From NCBI GenBank assembly GCA_001766655.1, contig MJCC01000001.1:1073532-1137531 (forward strand): a DNA stretch of 64,000 bases, in the 5' to 3' direction. Source of the DNA: Phytomonas francai. Taxonomy: Eukaryota; Euglenozoa; Kinetoplastea; Trypanosomatida; Trypanosomatidae. A program made the translations under genes and the position numbers. Below the pieces are notes generated by a model, which made no database searches, was not told the origin of the DNA, and saw only the letters and a list, made by a program, of their open reading frames with translations. This document shows positions 29,037 through 40,100 of the stretch, in pieces; the first letter of the stretch is position 1; each line of letters starts with the position of its first letter.

Positions 29037-29636
29037 TTACGGAAGCCGGCCAACGTCAGGGGTGAGTGGCTTTAATGTTTCCATAGTCATGTTCAGATGT
29101 TGCTGAATGGCCGCGAAAGGGTCCACCACGAACTCGGGAACATTCACCACCTTGTCGTAAAGGCGAAGCTCCTCCTGGGCGGCGTCCATCTTTTCCTCCG
29201 CGGGGGTTCGCCTGCGTGGGGTCTCTCCCGTCCTCCGAGGATTCCGCTTCCGCCGCGGTTTCCGGACGGCCTCGCGCGCGGCCCGGTGCAAAACCCCCGT
29301 CATCCCCAGGCCCCCCCCCCTCTCCTCGCCCTCGTCGGCCTGCCCTGCGGCCGCCACGTAGGTCGCCGCGGACGAGGCCTTCAGGCCTTTCGCGAGCCGC
29401 CCCTGCCGTTTATAAAGCGCCGCGGGGGCGGCCTGCGCGGAGGCCGAAAAGGCCTTTCGCAGGAACCCCTCCCGGCGAGTGCGGAGGTGGGGCGAGGGGA
29501 GGACGCCCCCGGCGAGGGCGAGGGCGGGGATGCCGTCCGCCCCCCCCTCCCCGGGCTGCGGCCCCGCGCCGTCCTGCTGAAGCCGCGTTAACTTCTTCAC
29601 CAATCGTCTCTGCGACTTGTTGGTGGACTTTACCAT
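29037..29636 (-). CDS. Basic protein resembling ribosome-biogenesis factor SLX9/FAM207
   Basis: 199 residues from ATG 29636-29634. Very basic overall, with Arg/Lys clusters (RKPRRKRNPRRTGETPRRR). The C-terminus RLYDKVVNVPEFVVDPFAAIQQHLNMTM resembles the SLX9/FAM207 C-terminal helix pair, where a Pro/aromatic motif precedes PxxAIxxHL-like residues. SLX9 acts in the nucleolus in processing of pre-40S particles. The N-terminus STNKSQRRLVKKLTRLQQ is also nucleolar in style. The match is short, so another nucleolar basic protein is possible. The frame is GC-rich, in contrast to its immediate spacers. Acceptor AG 29746-29745 gives a ~108-base leader. Confidence 0.5.
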   Translation of the reverse strand: MVKSTNKSQRRLVKKLTRLQQDGAGPQPGEGGADGIPALALAGGVLPSPHLRTRREGFLRKAFSASAQAAPAALYKRQGRLAKGLKASSAATYVAAAGQADEGEERGGGLGMTGVLHRAAREAVRKPRRKRNPRRTGETPRRRTPAEEKMDAAQEELRLYDKVVNVPEFVVDPFAAIQQHLNMTMETLKPLTPDVGRLP

Positions 29637-30179
29637 GGCGGGTTAGGAAGTCCTGGAATGGGAGTGCTTAGGTTATTAGAAAGGTCTATGTTTAGATCGG
29701 CCCTTACGCTGTTGGGGCTTGAAATGCGATTTATATCACGGAAACTAGAAATAGATGTAAAGGGAAAAGGTTTGAAGTGAAAAAACCCGTAAAAGCAATG
29801 AGCGTGGAAGCATACAGTTTTCTAAAATGATAAAAAAAGCTCCTCTTTGAAAGAATTTCCCCTCACTTTTCGAATTAAAGTTGTAACTTAACCAATATGG
29901 GTATATCATATAGCAGAAAATAATTCAATATTATCATTAGTTTTACTATTAGGGAAGGGGGGGGATATATAATCGCGAAGGAAACCACAAGAAATGGAAT
30001 GGTATGTGAACTTTAAAGGAGAGAAGGGGAAGAGGGAAAAAAATGGGCTCTGTGCACCGTTACGTTGCATAAATGAGCACCCTTAGTGAAAAATACGCTC
30101 TGACTTAAAAATTGAAGGAGGAGGTGCATTGAACATTAGCTGAAATCAACTGAGTAACAATATATCAAAAATCAAAAAA
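29637..30179. other. Spacer between SLX9-like gene and 989-residue protein
   Basis: AT-rich; contains the SLX9-like acceptor and a short G run (29955-29964). No gene seen. Confidence 0.55.
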
Positions 30180-33149
30180 TTAGTATTTGATTAAGAGACC
30201 GTAGCGCATTTCCTCAGCCAAAACAAAAGGTTTCGCATACCATGATTGGTTTTTCAGGAGGTACTTCGATGGCGGAAACGGCGAAAATGCCACAAAAGGC
30301 GTTGTTGAGAAATTATTGATTGTGTGGAGTACAGAGTCGAGCTTACAACACGTAAGCTTGAGTTTTTCCCTCTGTTCATTATTTATGAGCACGTTGGCCT
30401 CATCTCGTGGCGTGTTTGTTGTGGAGGTTGGAAAGGAATGATCCCTTGGCATGCCATCGTCCGCTTGGACCCCTCCTGAGGCTTTCCCAGGGTCCAAGTG
30501 CACGCTTAGGAGGCGTCGGTGTAAGGCGAAGCCGGCTTCAATCGCCGAGGCCTGATTTCGGGACGCCGTCGCGCCACATGCCGCCCGAGATGCGGGACAA
30601 CGCCCCCCTCGCGATTCCGTCCGCAAATTGCCGGTACCACCGTCCGAAAACCGGAGGAGAGGCGTATTTACCGCGTAAGCGTTCCAGGCCTCGTAAACTA
30701 AAACCGTGTTTGGCGGCGCGGGATGGGGCCCCACCGTGGGCCCACCTCTCCTGTCGACGCGATCGCGGCCCTTTTCCGCGGCGATCCCCCCCCCGCGCCC
30801 CATCGAGGGGTCGAAAAACGGGAGCTCCATGCGGTGCACGACGCGCGCGAAGGTCCGGTGCGCGGGCCGAGGGGCGCTATCCTCCCCCCGAGTACAGAGC
30901 AGCGGGGGCTGCGGGAAGGAAAGCTCGCGCGAGGCCGCAAGGTCGCCCTCCCGCCGCGCGGGCGACCGAAGGAGCGGGTTGTGCACATGAAGTAGCATTT
31001 CGTAGTAAATGCACTCCTCGGCTAATAGCAGGAGAACGCCAACGGCGCGCTCCGCGGTCCACAATTGCTTTCCCCCCCCCTCCCACGCCACGCGCGCGGG
31101 GCTGTCCCTATCCCCGGATTCTCCCCTCCCCACCGCCCCATCCCGTCCAAGGAAGGGGTGAATTTTGCTCAGCTGGACGTCGAAGGGCACGCACGACCAG
31201 TTCATCACCCCACCGTGAACATCACCCCCGCGGGGGTGAAGGCACCAACTGGTGCTTCCACGAGAAGTGCTTTGCTCCGCGTAGCTCTGCGGTCCAGAAA
31301 AGAAAAATTTCGAAACGTGAGGCTCGGGGTAAAAATGTGAATGAGAAGGACGAAGATTGGTTTCGCCAGGGGAGCTATCCTTGGAAATTGTATTCTGCTC
31401 AGGCTTTGCCCCCTCACTTGTACTTTCTGTTGTGTTTTCACCAGGTTGTTCCGCCCCAAGAGAAGGGGCCTCGTTGGTGGCACCCATGCGGCGCATATGG
31501 CTGGCGGGAACCCCAGAGGTATTCAATGGCTCATTTTCCAACTCGCCCAACTGTGATAAGAACGTCGAGGCAGTTAATGTAAAGGAAGAGCCTTTCTCGA
31601 ATTCATCTAGCGCAACATTCCTCTTTTCATGCCTTTCATTGCGGTAGGATGGACAAATGAACGCGATGTACTCGTTCAAGGTCATCACGGTAGCCGTCAC
31701 CCTAATCCGCTGCTGGATCTCAGAAGATGCCGGAAAGGCCGCAAAGCGGGACGGCGACGCCGTGCCGTCTCCCACATCGTCCTCAGTGGCGTGCTTCTCT
31801 GAATTCTGTCCAACGCCACCCCCACAATCTTTGCGCCCTCCACGCGCAGCGTCAAGGTCTCGCCCTGACATGCGCGAATTGTGGAAACTCGAATAGGGAT
31901 TCGTCGAGGCGCTACTGGGACGATTTCGTATTATTGGATGGATTGAGGCAGCCCCTGCGGGATCACTTATTGGCCATTCAGAGTTAAAATTGGTCGGTGG
32001 TTGGGGAAGCCCCGGAATCGCGTACAAACGGCCCACCGCTCTGTAGTTCAATGCACCCCCTTCATGATAATACATATAGTACACAGCAGGCGTGCGCCAC
32101 GAACAGGACTTTGCCTTAACATAAGGATCAGGCTCACCAGGTTGGGCATATTGGGTCTCGCTCGAACGACGCTTGCATAAAAGGGTCTCGATCATACGGA
32201 GCCAGAGGCTTTCCTTTCTATCATACCCGACGCCGTGCAAGTCGGATACGCACGGCGAACGCCGTGGGCGATCCGACATTCCCTTCCCCAAACCACAGCT
32301 CCGCCTGCCGGATACGGTATCCGGGGCGGATGGCTCGACCTTTGCGTGGAAACCATCCCTCCCCCCATCCAACATACCACGGGTGGGGGAGGGAAATGGT
32401 GGCTTCAATTGTACGGAAACCTGGGGTGAGGTGGGGGCACCCCGTACAACCGTATCCACAGCCGCGACGCGGATTAAAAAAAGCCTATCCCAATCGAACG
32501 ACACCTCTGAGCAAGATTGAGAAGAAAGGGTCACCGATCCAAGGCTGGTAGTACCCTCTCCGGGTTTGGTCTCGCCGGCCTTGAAAGATTTCCTTCTAAA
32601 AAGAAGCGATAAAAAAGTGGGGTTACTTCCCTCCTCCACATTATGAGAAAAATGGTCCTCGGAACCTCGTCGGCTAATTAGGGGATCATGCAAGCCGAAG
32701 CGGCGCGCGGCCAATGACCGCATTGTATCGGTGTTATTAGGAAAAGCATTCTTCGGCGTATCTCGCATCTCAGGCATTTTTACAGGTCCACTGCCATCAT
32801 CACGATGCACATCCCGAGGAGGGAAAAGGTTTAAAAACTCACCTATTATCGTAGTGGGGGTTACTATCATAGTTTGATGTCGAAACGATGCAGCACGTAT
32901 CGAAGAGGATGTGCCGCTTCTTTTAGGAATTCCAGTACCTGAAGGAAAATATTTTTTATTGTAAAACGAAGTGGGAAAAGCTTCGTGAGAGGACGCCTGG
33001 CAACTGCGAGAATGAGGCGGAGCGCACCGTGAAGCACCTTGCGCTATTCCAGCTGCATTTGAAAAAGGAACTTGTAAACCAGAGGGCGGAAGAGGATGAA
33101 TTTTACGCTTGAAGAGAGATAATACTCTAAAACTAGAAATATTGCTCAT
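30180..33149 (-). CDS. Unrecognised 989-residue protein
   Basis: ATG 33149-33147 to TAA 30182-30180. No family recognised. Disordered Ser/Arg/Gly stretches alternate with segments that look folded: VSFDWDRLFLIRVAAVDTVV, AVYYMYYHEGGALNYRAVGRLYAIPG, RIRVTATVMTLNEYIAFICPSYRNERH, ERAVGVLLLLAEECIYYEMLLHVHNPLL, and a C-terminal helix EQREKLKLTCCKLDSVLHTINNF. The N-terminus (FRVLSLFKRKIHPLPPSG) is basic and could be a mitochondrial presequence, but this is weak. The folded islands interleaved with low complexity suggest one ordered domain with large insertions, the same style as UBC9 and TRM7 here. The 3' third is more GC-rich than the 5' part. Confidence 0.75.
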   Translation of the reverse strand: MSNISSFRVLSLFKRKIHPLPPSGLQVPFSNAAGIAQGASRCAPPHSRSCQASSHEAFPTSFYNKKYFPSGTGIPKRSGTSSSIRAASFRHQTMIVTPTTIIGEFLNLFPPRDVHRDDGSGPVKMPEMRDTPKNAFPNNTDTMRSLAARRFGLHDPLISRRGSEDHFSHNVEEGSNPTFLSLLFRRKSFKAGETKPGEGTTSLGSVTLSSQSCSEVSFDWDRLFLIRVAAVDTVVRGAPTSPQVSVQLKPPFPSPTRGMLDGGRDGFHAKVEPSAPDTVSGRRSCGLGKGMSDRPRRSPCVSDLHGVGYDRKESLWLRMIETLLCKRRSSETQYAQPGEPDPYVKAKSCSWRTPAVYYMYYHEGGALNYRAVGRLYAIPGLPQPPTNFNSEWPISDPAGAASIHPIIRNRPSSASTNPYSSFHNSRMSGRDLDAARGGRKDCGGGVGQNSEKHATEDDVGDGTASPSRFAAFPASSEIQQRIRVTATVMTLNEYIAFICPSYRNERHEKRNVALDEFEKGSSFTLTASTFLSQLGELENEPLNTSGVPASHMRRMGATNEAPSLGAEQPGENTTESTSEGAKPEQNTISKDSSPGETNLRPSHSHFYPEPHVSKFFFSGPQSYAEQSTSRGSTSWCLHPRGGDVHGGVMNWSCVPFDVQLSKIHPFLGRDGAVGRGESGDRDSPARVAWEGGGKQLWTAERAVGVLLLLAEECIYYEMLLHVHNPLLRSPARREGDLAASRELSFPQPPLLCTRGEDSAPRPAHRTFARVVHRMELPFFDPSMGRGGGIAAEKGRDRVDRRGGPTVGPHPAPPNTVLVYEAWNAYAVNTPLLRFSDGGTGNLRTESRGGRCPASRAACGATASRNQASAIEAGFALHRRLLSVHLDPGKASGGVQADDGMPRDHSFPTSTTNTPRDEANVLINNEQREKLKLTCCKLDSVLHTINNFSTTPFVAFSPFPPSKYLLKNQSWYAKPFVLAEEMRYGLLIKY

Positions 33150-33696
33150 CTTGATAGCATGTTATTTTGGGGGAAACCATTCGCTTTGATGTCAAATTTA
33201 CGGCTAGATTCTTTCTTTCTCCTAAAAACTAAACACTTTGCTGAACACAAATAAAGACTAAAGAATAAAAAGAATGCAAAAAAATGCCACATTTCTGGGT
33301 CAAGGAAAAAGAATATTTAAAACCCATTAACACAAAAAAAGTACAAGGCAAACCACCACAAACCAAAAAGGTGCTTAATTCGTTTCATTTGCTTTTTGTT
33401 ATGTTTCATACTTGAGAAAAAGAAACCAATATGAAAAAATCAGCAAAACCAAAATATTTGAAAAGGCATAAAAAATGCTAAATTCCTTTTCCAACAGTAA
33501 AGGAGAATGATAAAAGATGCATAGTTTGCCTCGCTGAAGTTAAATCAAAATCTAAAATTCGCCATATTCGTCTTAGAATATATTGAATTCAGCAAGAAGT
33601 GGTTTTGCGAATGAAATCAAATGACGTTTTTTGAATTACTATTTTTTCCCTCGTGTGTTAAGAAGGAGAAGATAGGGAAAAGGTAACAAACCTGAT
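33150..33696. other. Spacer between 989- and 155-residue protein genes
   Basis: Strongly AT-rich, mostly A on the plus strand. Nothing recognised. Confidence 0.55.
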
Positions 33697-34164
33697 TCAC
33701 TCCTCCTTTTCCTCTATTGCATAATCCTCTTCGAAATCCATTATCATATACTCATCAGCTCGCCCCTCCTCCAGCGCTCTGCGTACTTCTTCTCCTGAAG
33801 GAAGCTCAATATCTAATTGATTAGTTGATGGCAAATCCCTTTCCACATCGCTGGCACTTGGGATGTCATCTACGGTTGTAATTTTTTTTGATAGTAAGCC
33901 CTGAAGACTGTCCATCCGAACTTTATGACCTTCGTCGGACGTGCCACACTTGGAGTTCATGTATAGAAACGCTCTTGAATTGCGGATAGCATTATACGGC
34001 GTCAAATGCATGGTAGGTTCACAACAAAGACCACGCAGCAGTCCCTGTTTTTTAGCATGGCCACCAAGGCGGATATGCCGAAGGCCTTGAAATAACGAAA
34101 GGACCCCTACACTCATGTGACAAAAAAATTTTAATGTTTTCAAATATTCTCTCTGACTCTGCAT
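33697..34164 (-). CDS. Small unrecognised protein (155 residues)
   Basis: ATG 34164-34162. The first ~70 residues are basic with hydrophobic patches (GVLSLFQGLRHIRLGGHAKKQGLLRGL) and could be a mitochondrial presequence. The last ~50 are acidic (SGEEVRRALEEGRADEYMIMDFEEDYAIEEKEE). No domain recognised. It is flanked downstream by AT-rich DNA and upstream by a 2.9 kb interval with decayed frames, so it may be a young, fast-evolving or truncated gene. Confidence 0.5.
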   Translation of the reverse strand: MQSQREYLKTLKFFCHMSVGVLSLFQGLRHIRLGGHAKKQGLLRGLCCEPTMHLTPYNAIRNSRAFLYMNSKCGTSDEGHKVRMDSLQGLLSKKITTVDDIPSASDVERDLPSTNQLDIELPSGEEVRRALEEGRADEYMIMDFEEDYAIEEKEE

Positions 34165-34601
34165 GAAAATTTACTCAGTTTTGTGCGGGCATGAGATAAT
34201 GTTTGCGTGGGAAAACGAAATAGAAGAAAGAAAAGGGAGTACAAAACGAACTGTTCGTAGGGTCCTTAGCTCTCTATCGAAGAGAGCAGCATTTAGCGTA
34301 AATTTCTGAGAGAATCAGTGTCACCAAGAAAGTATGACACTCTTTGTCTCGCGTAAGAGAGGCAAAAGGCAGAATACTAGAATTTTCTCAATTAAAGGGC
34401 AAGAAAAATACCTCCATGTGCACCAAGACTAAACAGAGACCTAAAATAAACAAGGGCTTTTAATCTATCCGTGTGCAACATAAAATAATGTTGGCTGTAA
34501 AATCAAGTCAAATCCAGTTTCGCTCGCACGTAATGTATATCATTGGGACTTTGCTCTTGATTCCAGGAACCTGCGTCACCACATGCAGTGGAATCAGCCG
34601 T

Positions 34602-35180
34602 TTAGACTTTTGTTAGAGATTTGTTCTTAGATGATGGGGTACGAGGAATATGGACGAGACCCCCCTCCTGTAGTAAATAGGCTGAAGTAGAGACGACGAA
34701 ACTTTGAGCAAAGGATTTGAAACATTTCGCTATACCACTCCAAGTATCGGAAAGGGATGAAGCTGAGCCAAAAAGTACACAAGATGGTGGAACCTGAGTG
34801 GTCAAGCATCATCGCACCCCATCCCGCGAAAGAAATGCGTTGTAGCCCTCACTGGGTTCACTTTCCACGCGAGCCTTTATGGCCACCCAACATCCTTCCT
34901 CGAGCCGGGCAAGCAACCGAGTATCGCTTGATTTCATCGACTACTAATTCTGGAAACAGCTAAGCACATATTAATGCGTGTAAAGCACTCGTGGGTAGTG
35001 GCAGTGTGTTGGTGGGGCATTTGCCGATAATAGGACGGGGCAGGGTTTATCCCCTTGTGATCTAGATCCCGCCATCTGTGCCGTACGGGATATCTCATGC
35101 CGCCTGCTAACAGAGCGGTGTGAAAGAGTTGCGCATAGTAAATGAATAAGGGACTCCTAGCAAGGCAAGGCTGTGGAGAG
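34602..35180 (-). pseudogene. Possible decayed gene (relic C)
   Basis: On the minus strand protein-like segments lie in several frames. A 42-codon stretch (34937-34809) reads LLARLEEGCWVAIKAR and ESEPSEGYNAFLS before a TGA. Just upstream another open stretch covers about 35120-34980. Downstream an ATG at 34812 opens a ~60-codon frame. Composition is unlike the AT-rich surroundings. No family recognised, so pseudogene is an inference from broken coding texture. Confidence 0.3.
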
Positions 35181-36149
35181 GCTAAAGTTTAAATGCTCAA
35201 TAAACGTGTATATATAGGGGATTTTAGTCATACTACCAGTATTCTGCGATGCATTTTTACCGATACAAATACACATTTCATGTAGTAGAAAATATGCTCG
35301 TTTGGGCTTTACTGTGAACCAAGACTATGATTGTCATACCAGTCTCATTTATACGCATTTTTATTTGTAAAGAGAGAAGGACGAAAATATACCAGCATTC
35401 AAAGTCGCGTAATATTTATCAATTTTTATTTTTAAAAGACAAAAAATAAAGGCACCACAATTATAGAAGGATATTAAAATTCAACAAATAAATTCAAAAC
35501 TGGACAACTTAAAATACCTTTCGAAATGTTAATTTTTTTTTTAAAGTCAGTGAAATATAGTTTACATGCTTCTTCACCGATAACTCGTACAAGATTCACT
35601 GAAAGAGCGCGAAAGTGATCATCTAATATTTTTTGATATTGAAAAAGTCAAATAAATATTAACGAAAATAGATTAAACATAAAACTAAAATACCCTTTAG
35701 AAATAAATTACTGGAAAGGGTATGTTTTAGCAAAGAACAAACCCCTCATAAAATATATATAAATCACAAATACTTGGAATATCCTGGTTGGAGATTGTAT
35801 TGCTGTATGGACTTCATCAGATCACTGGAGTAAATGCAGAGTATTATAGAAGGGTAAAAGTGTAAAGATAAATAGCAAACAGGGAAAAAATTAAAAAAGA
35901 GAAAACCATGCAAGTGAGAAGCTCAGCGAAACAATACCCATTTTAAAATCTACACAAATCTATTTACAATCGATACACGCGCACGTGTATTTTTTCACAA
36001 AAAAAAAGTTTAAAACCCAATTCGAACATTATATAAGAGTTATCAATTCAACAATTTTATGGCTTTCATGAAAGCATTTCAAAATGGCATTATACAAAAA
36101 AAAAAAAATGAACTCTAAAATTGTAAAAACAATTTGAACACGAATAAAA

Positions 36150-36880
36150 GGACAAAGAAAGGAGTCCAACAGTGCTCCCACAGCCAGTTCCATGAGTCAT
36201 ATAAGCAGGGTAATGGACCTTTGTCTCTAAGGATGTTATGACTTCGGTCCAAATCAGCGTGCAGTGTTAACCTTTTCCATCTTCGAAGAGTCTGGGAAAA
36301 ACGTCATCATCGTGTGCGCTTCAATGTCTCGACTGAAATCAGGCTCTCAGAAAATGAATCTATCCTGACGGGTTAAAGTGCGTGCTAGAATGAGTGGATC
36401 CGTCGCGTTACGTATTGCAGGGAAGTATCCACAGTATAAGCTTTTTTGTTTTATGTTGCGTTCAGGCATTCATACACGCTTTGCTATTAAATCCACAATC
36501 CTGTAGAGCAAAAGTCTAACATCCAAAGGAAACGCACAAAACCCAAAAAAATGGGTACCATGAGTTGCCGTCGTGACGGCACCGTTACCGCTCTTGCATT
36601 CCCGCCCACAACCCATTTTCAACCATATGGTCGCATACCATTCAGGATTTTCAGCTACAGTGAACGTAGTGAAGATTACGGCTAGAACGTGGTCAGTCCA
36701 TTTCACCTTTGACTCATTTCCCTTATTAATTCATAAGTCATTGCCTCTACAAAGGCTTACTTTTCCCCCGCATACATGTTAAATCGGTTGACCAGTTGCT
36801 GCTTCAGCTGCAGACAACCTTCTTGCATAAAAAATTCCACATATGGAAACGATACATTATCCCACATACTGGCACCACAA
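36150..36880 (-). pseudogene. Possible decayed gene (relic A)
   Basis: From ATG 36867-36865 on the minus strand, 36 codons (MWDNVSFPYVEFFMQEG...) end in TAA at 36759-36757. The same frame continues for 17 protein-like codons (AFVEAMTYELIREMSQR) to TGA at 36705-36703. A frame shifted by one base then carries on without an ATG (VKWTDHVLAVIFTTF...IAKRV) to 36470. Further downstream, fragments such as GPLPCLYDSWNWLWEHCW follow stops. This is the texture of a gene broken by two stops and at least one frameshift. The family is not recognised; a membrane protein is possible from the hydrophobic pieces. Confidence 0.4.
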
Positions 36881-37103
36881 AAAAAATAATGATATTGTTC
36901 ATCTCAGCAGATATCTACGAACCCATCTGTCTGTTCCATAAATAAAGTCCTATCTTCGCTCCTCCATAGACACGATAGGCTTTTAACACAATTAAGGTCT
37001 CTTGTCACTCATGTCTTTTAAAGTTTCAGCCGTCGAAAATTTCTTTAATAATACAGGAAAATGCAACTTCCTTTGCACGGCAGAAGTTCCTTCTTTGATG
37101 GTT

Positions 37104-40100
37104 CTACTGGAGTTTATGTTGCTCGCGAAGACGACGGCGAAGGGTGGATCTTAATGGACCTTTCATTTCAAATACAGATATTTGCGGTTCCGGAGACGAA
37201 GTATCACCCCTATCGCTCTCTATGAAATCCCCTGACGAAATGACACATGACGTTGTAGTAGATCCTTTCGTGATAGATTTAGGACTGTACTTGGCGCTCC
37301 TAGCCGAAAGCATAGCCTCCTGGTTGTACGCCTGGAAGCGCTCAAGCTCAGCGAAACGTTCCGCGGCGTTCCATTCCACATTACTGATCTCATCCTCAAC
37401 GCTGTCAACCCCATCTCGCGCAGCAATCTCATTCAGATTCGGAATCTCAATGAAACCCCTGCGGACTTTGTGTACCGGATCCCTCAGTGCAGTCTGATAT
37501 GTGAAGTCCTTACGCGCTCCCCTTAGCATCTCTTCTTCGGCATCTTGCGAGACGAAAACCCCATCTGGGCTTTGGGCGCTTCCCCTTCCCTGATGAAGAT
37601 GCGAGGGTTGAAAGTCACTTTCAGAACGGTCAGGCATCTCTTGTCCATCAAACAACAGAGAAGGCATCCCCTCCGCTTCGTTTTGGGAGCACTCCTGGAA
37701 CGCCAACAAGGGACGCGCCCCGAGCGAAAGGGTCGGGACCGACAAAGGGGGGGGTAGTACCAGAGCGGAAGAAAGAACCGATTTTTCTTCAGAGAGACAC
37801 TTTGATAGCCTCTCCGGGGAGGTTTGCTCCCGATGAAACGACCCTCGACGACGCGTCGGGGCGCTGTTCCTTGCGCGCATCACGGGCATGTCAATTTGTC
37901 CTGACATGCCCCACTCCGTCGGGTCCACACTGGTGAAGGTGCCATCGCCGTCGGGCCCCTCCCCCCCAGACCAGGGCGAGACCTCCGCGGGGGTCGCCAC
38001 GGCCTCTGAGCACGGGGCAGACTGAGTAAGAGGGCGCGTATTCGGCCCCACATCGCAGCCCACCCCGGGGAAGGAGCCGAGGTCGCGCCATGCCGGTGGA
38101 AGATGCTCCAGCTGATGCAACACCTCGTAGTTATTCCAGTCGGGAAGCTTCGCTCCCTTGTTGGGCCTCCGCGCATAATAAGCAGTGTCACCCGCGTCTT
38201 CTTCTACTACGCCTGGACGGTCTAACGCCACAGCGGCGGCAACGGTACCCCCCCCATTCCTCGCCCTCTCACTGAATGCCAAGTACTTCGATCGTGGAAG
38301 TTGGCCCACCCTCGGGACCATCGGTGGACGACGCATCACTGGTACTGGCGGCACAGCACGTGAAACCCATGATTTTGGAGAGGAAAGCGCAGCTGCACAG
38401 GGACCTGCCTCCGCACGTTCCTGAAAGGGTTTGTCTTGTCGACTATTTCCATTAACGTAGCCTAACGCACCTTCTTCAGTGGATGAAGCAAGAGAGACAT
38501 TAGCAGAGCCTTTGATGTCCCCTTCCCCCACTTTGAAAGGACACGTCGAAGTGGACTCGGAGAAATGCGGCGACAGAATGTGCTGACCAGATGTATTCTC
38601 TGCTTTCGTGCAAACAGATCCTGCTGAAAGCAAAGATTGTGCGGATGTATCATTTGAATTCTGCTGTTCCCCCTCTTGACAAGGAGCACAGTATTGACCA
38701 GTATTCTCGCAACAGTTGCTACTACAAAATGAGCCACGCCAAAAATTCTCGGCATGTATGTATGGGAGCGGTGAAGTACTGTGGCTGAATTCTGGAGCCG
38801 TCATAAATGGGGGATCAGTCAGAGAAGATAATACATACGAAGAACGTTCATGGGTGCAAGTGTCGTTCGATTGGGATGGCATCGAAACTATAGCCGACAT
38901 TGGTGAAATAAGATCATTATTCTTCGTATTCTCAGAGGTGAGGGTGCCAACTTCTGATGTAATGGATTTAAACACTAATGCAGATGAAGGTGAAGAAGGT
39001 GATGTCATCTCGTGCGCCGTATGAGGAAGTAATCGATGCAAACCCCTCTGCTTTTCTACTTCATTAGCAGGATGCCCGGGCGAGAGCCTTGGTGAAAGAT
39101 GTGCTAAGGATGGGAGACGTAGCGATTGCGAATCCGAATGCGAGCGTGGTGTGACAGTCGCGCTGACGATAGTAGATGTGCTCCGTAGAAAGTCTCTAGC
39201 GGATGGCGAGAAAGAAAAAATACTCGAGGTCACGCAAGACACCGGTTCAGTTGAAGGCGGACACGATGGTGAGGAAACCACGATACTAGCTGAGCTCAAT
39301 GTTCTGTTGTGCATACCATCATTGAATAAAAGTCTGTAGGGTTGAGCTTCTGACGCGATAATGCCAGAACTTGGTGTTTCATGTAGTCCTGCTACGGAGC
39401 TTTCTGGGGCACAAGAGAATATAGACTTGAGGTGTTTATACCACGCTCGTTTACAATCGATAGCTGGTATCTTGATCCCACGGCTACAGACCCCAAAGGT
39501 ATCGTTATCGTCTAAAACGTTACTGCTCTCTTTTCCAAAGGGTGACGAGATGCGAGGGGGTGCACTGTGTGCTCGCCGTATTTTTTCTAGACTCGGTGAG
39601 AGAGGCCTATTAGGCCAGAACGAACAACAAGAACCGGGATAAGAGAAAACGCTGCAAGAGAGCTGCATATCCGTCAAAATGGAGCGCTGTAACAGCACAG
39701 GAGGTGCCACCTGTGCTAGATCCGACTGTACTGAACGTCGCAGAGATCCATAATTGAATGAAGACTCAGAAAAAATCGCCTTCGCAGGGGGCATTGTCAT
39801 TTCGAATGAGTCACGCATATCACTTTCGAACCGCTGTAGATCTCCTCCATGTCCTGTATCATTAGTTTTTCCGAAAGTGCTAGCTTCCAGAGAAATATTG
39901 GAAGCGAGCGAATCCGAATGTGTGGTCATGTCACGCTGCTCAAACACTTGCGGTACTGTCAAGTCCGAAAAACAAGGGGTGTCTTCATTTACCTTTTCAT
40001 ATATTCGGGTACAACTGTATAACACATCGTCATTACCCACCGATGGACTACCACTAACACTTGTAGCTAAACTACTACGAGCTCCACCGCACTCTTCTCC

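Larger units (their letters stand above)
34165..37103. other. 2.9 kb interval without an intact gene; contains decayed minus-strand sequence
   Basis: Two patches of higher GC (about 34.57-35.18 kb and 36.15-36.88 kb) read on the minus strand as protein-like segments broken by stops and frame changes; they are listed separately. The intervening 35.2-36.1 kb is plain AT-rich DNA. Confidence 0.55.
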
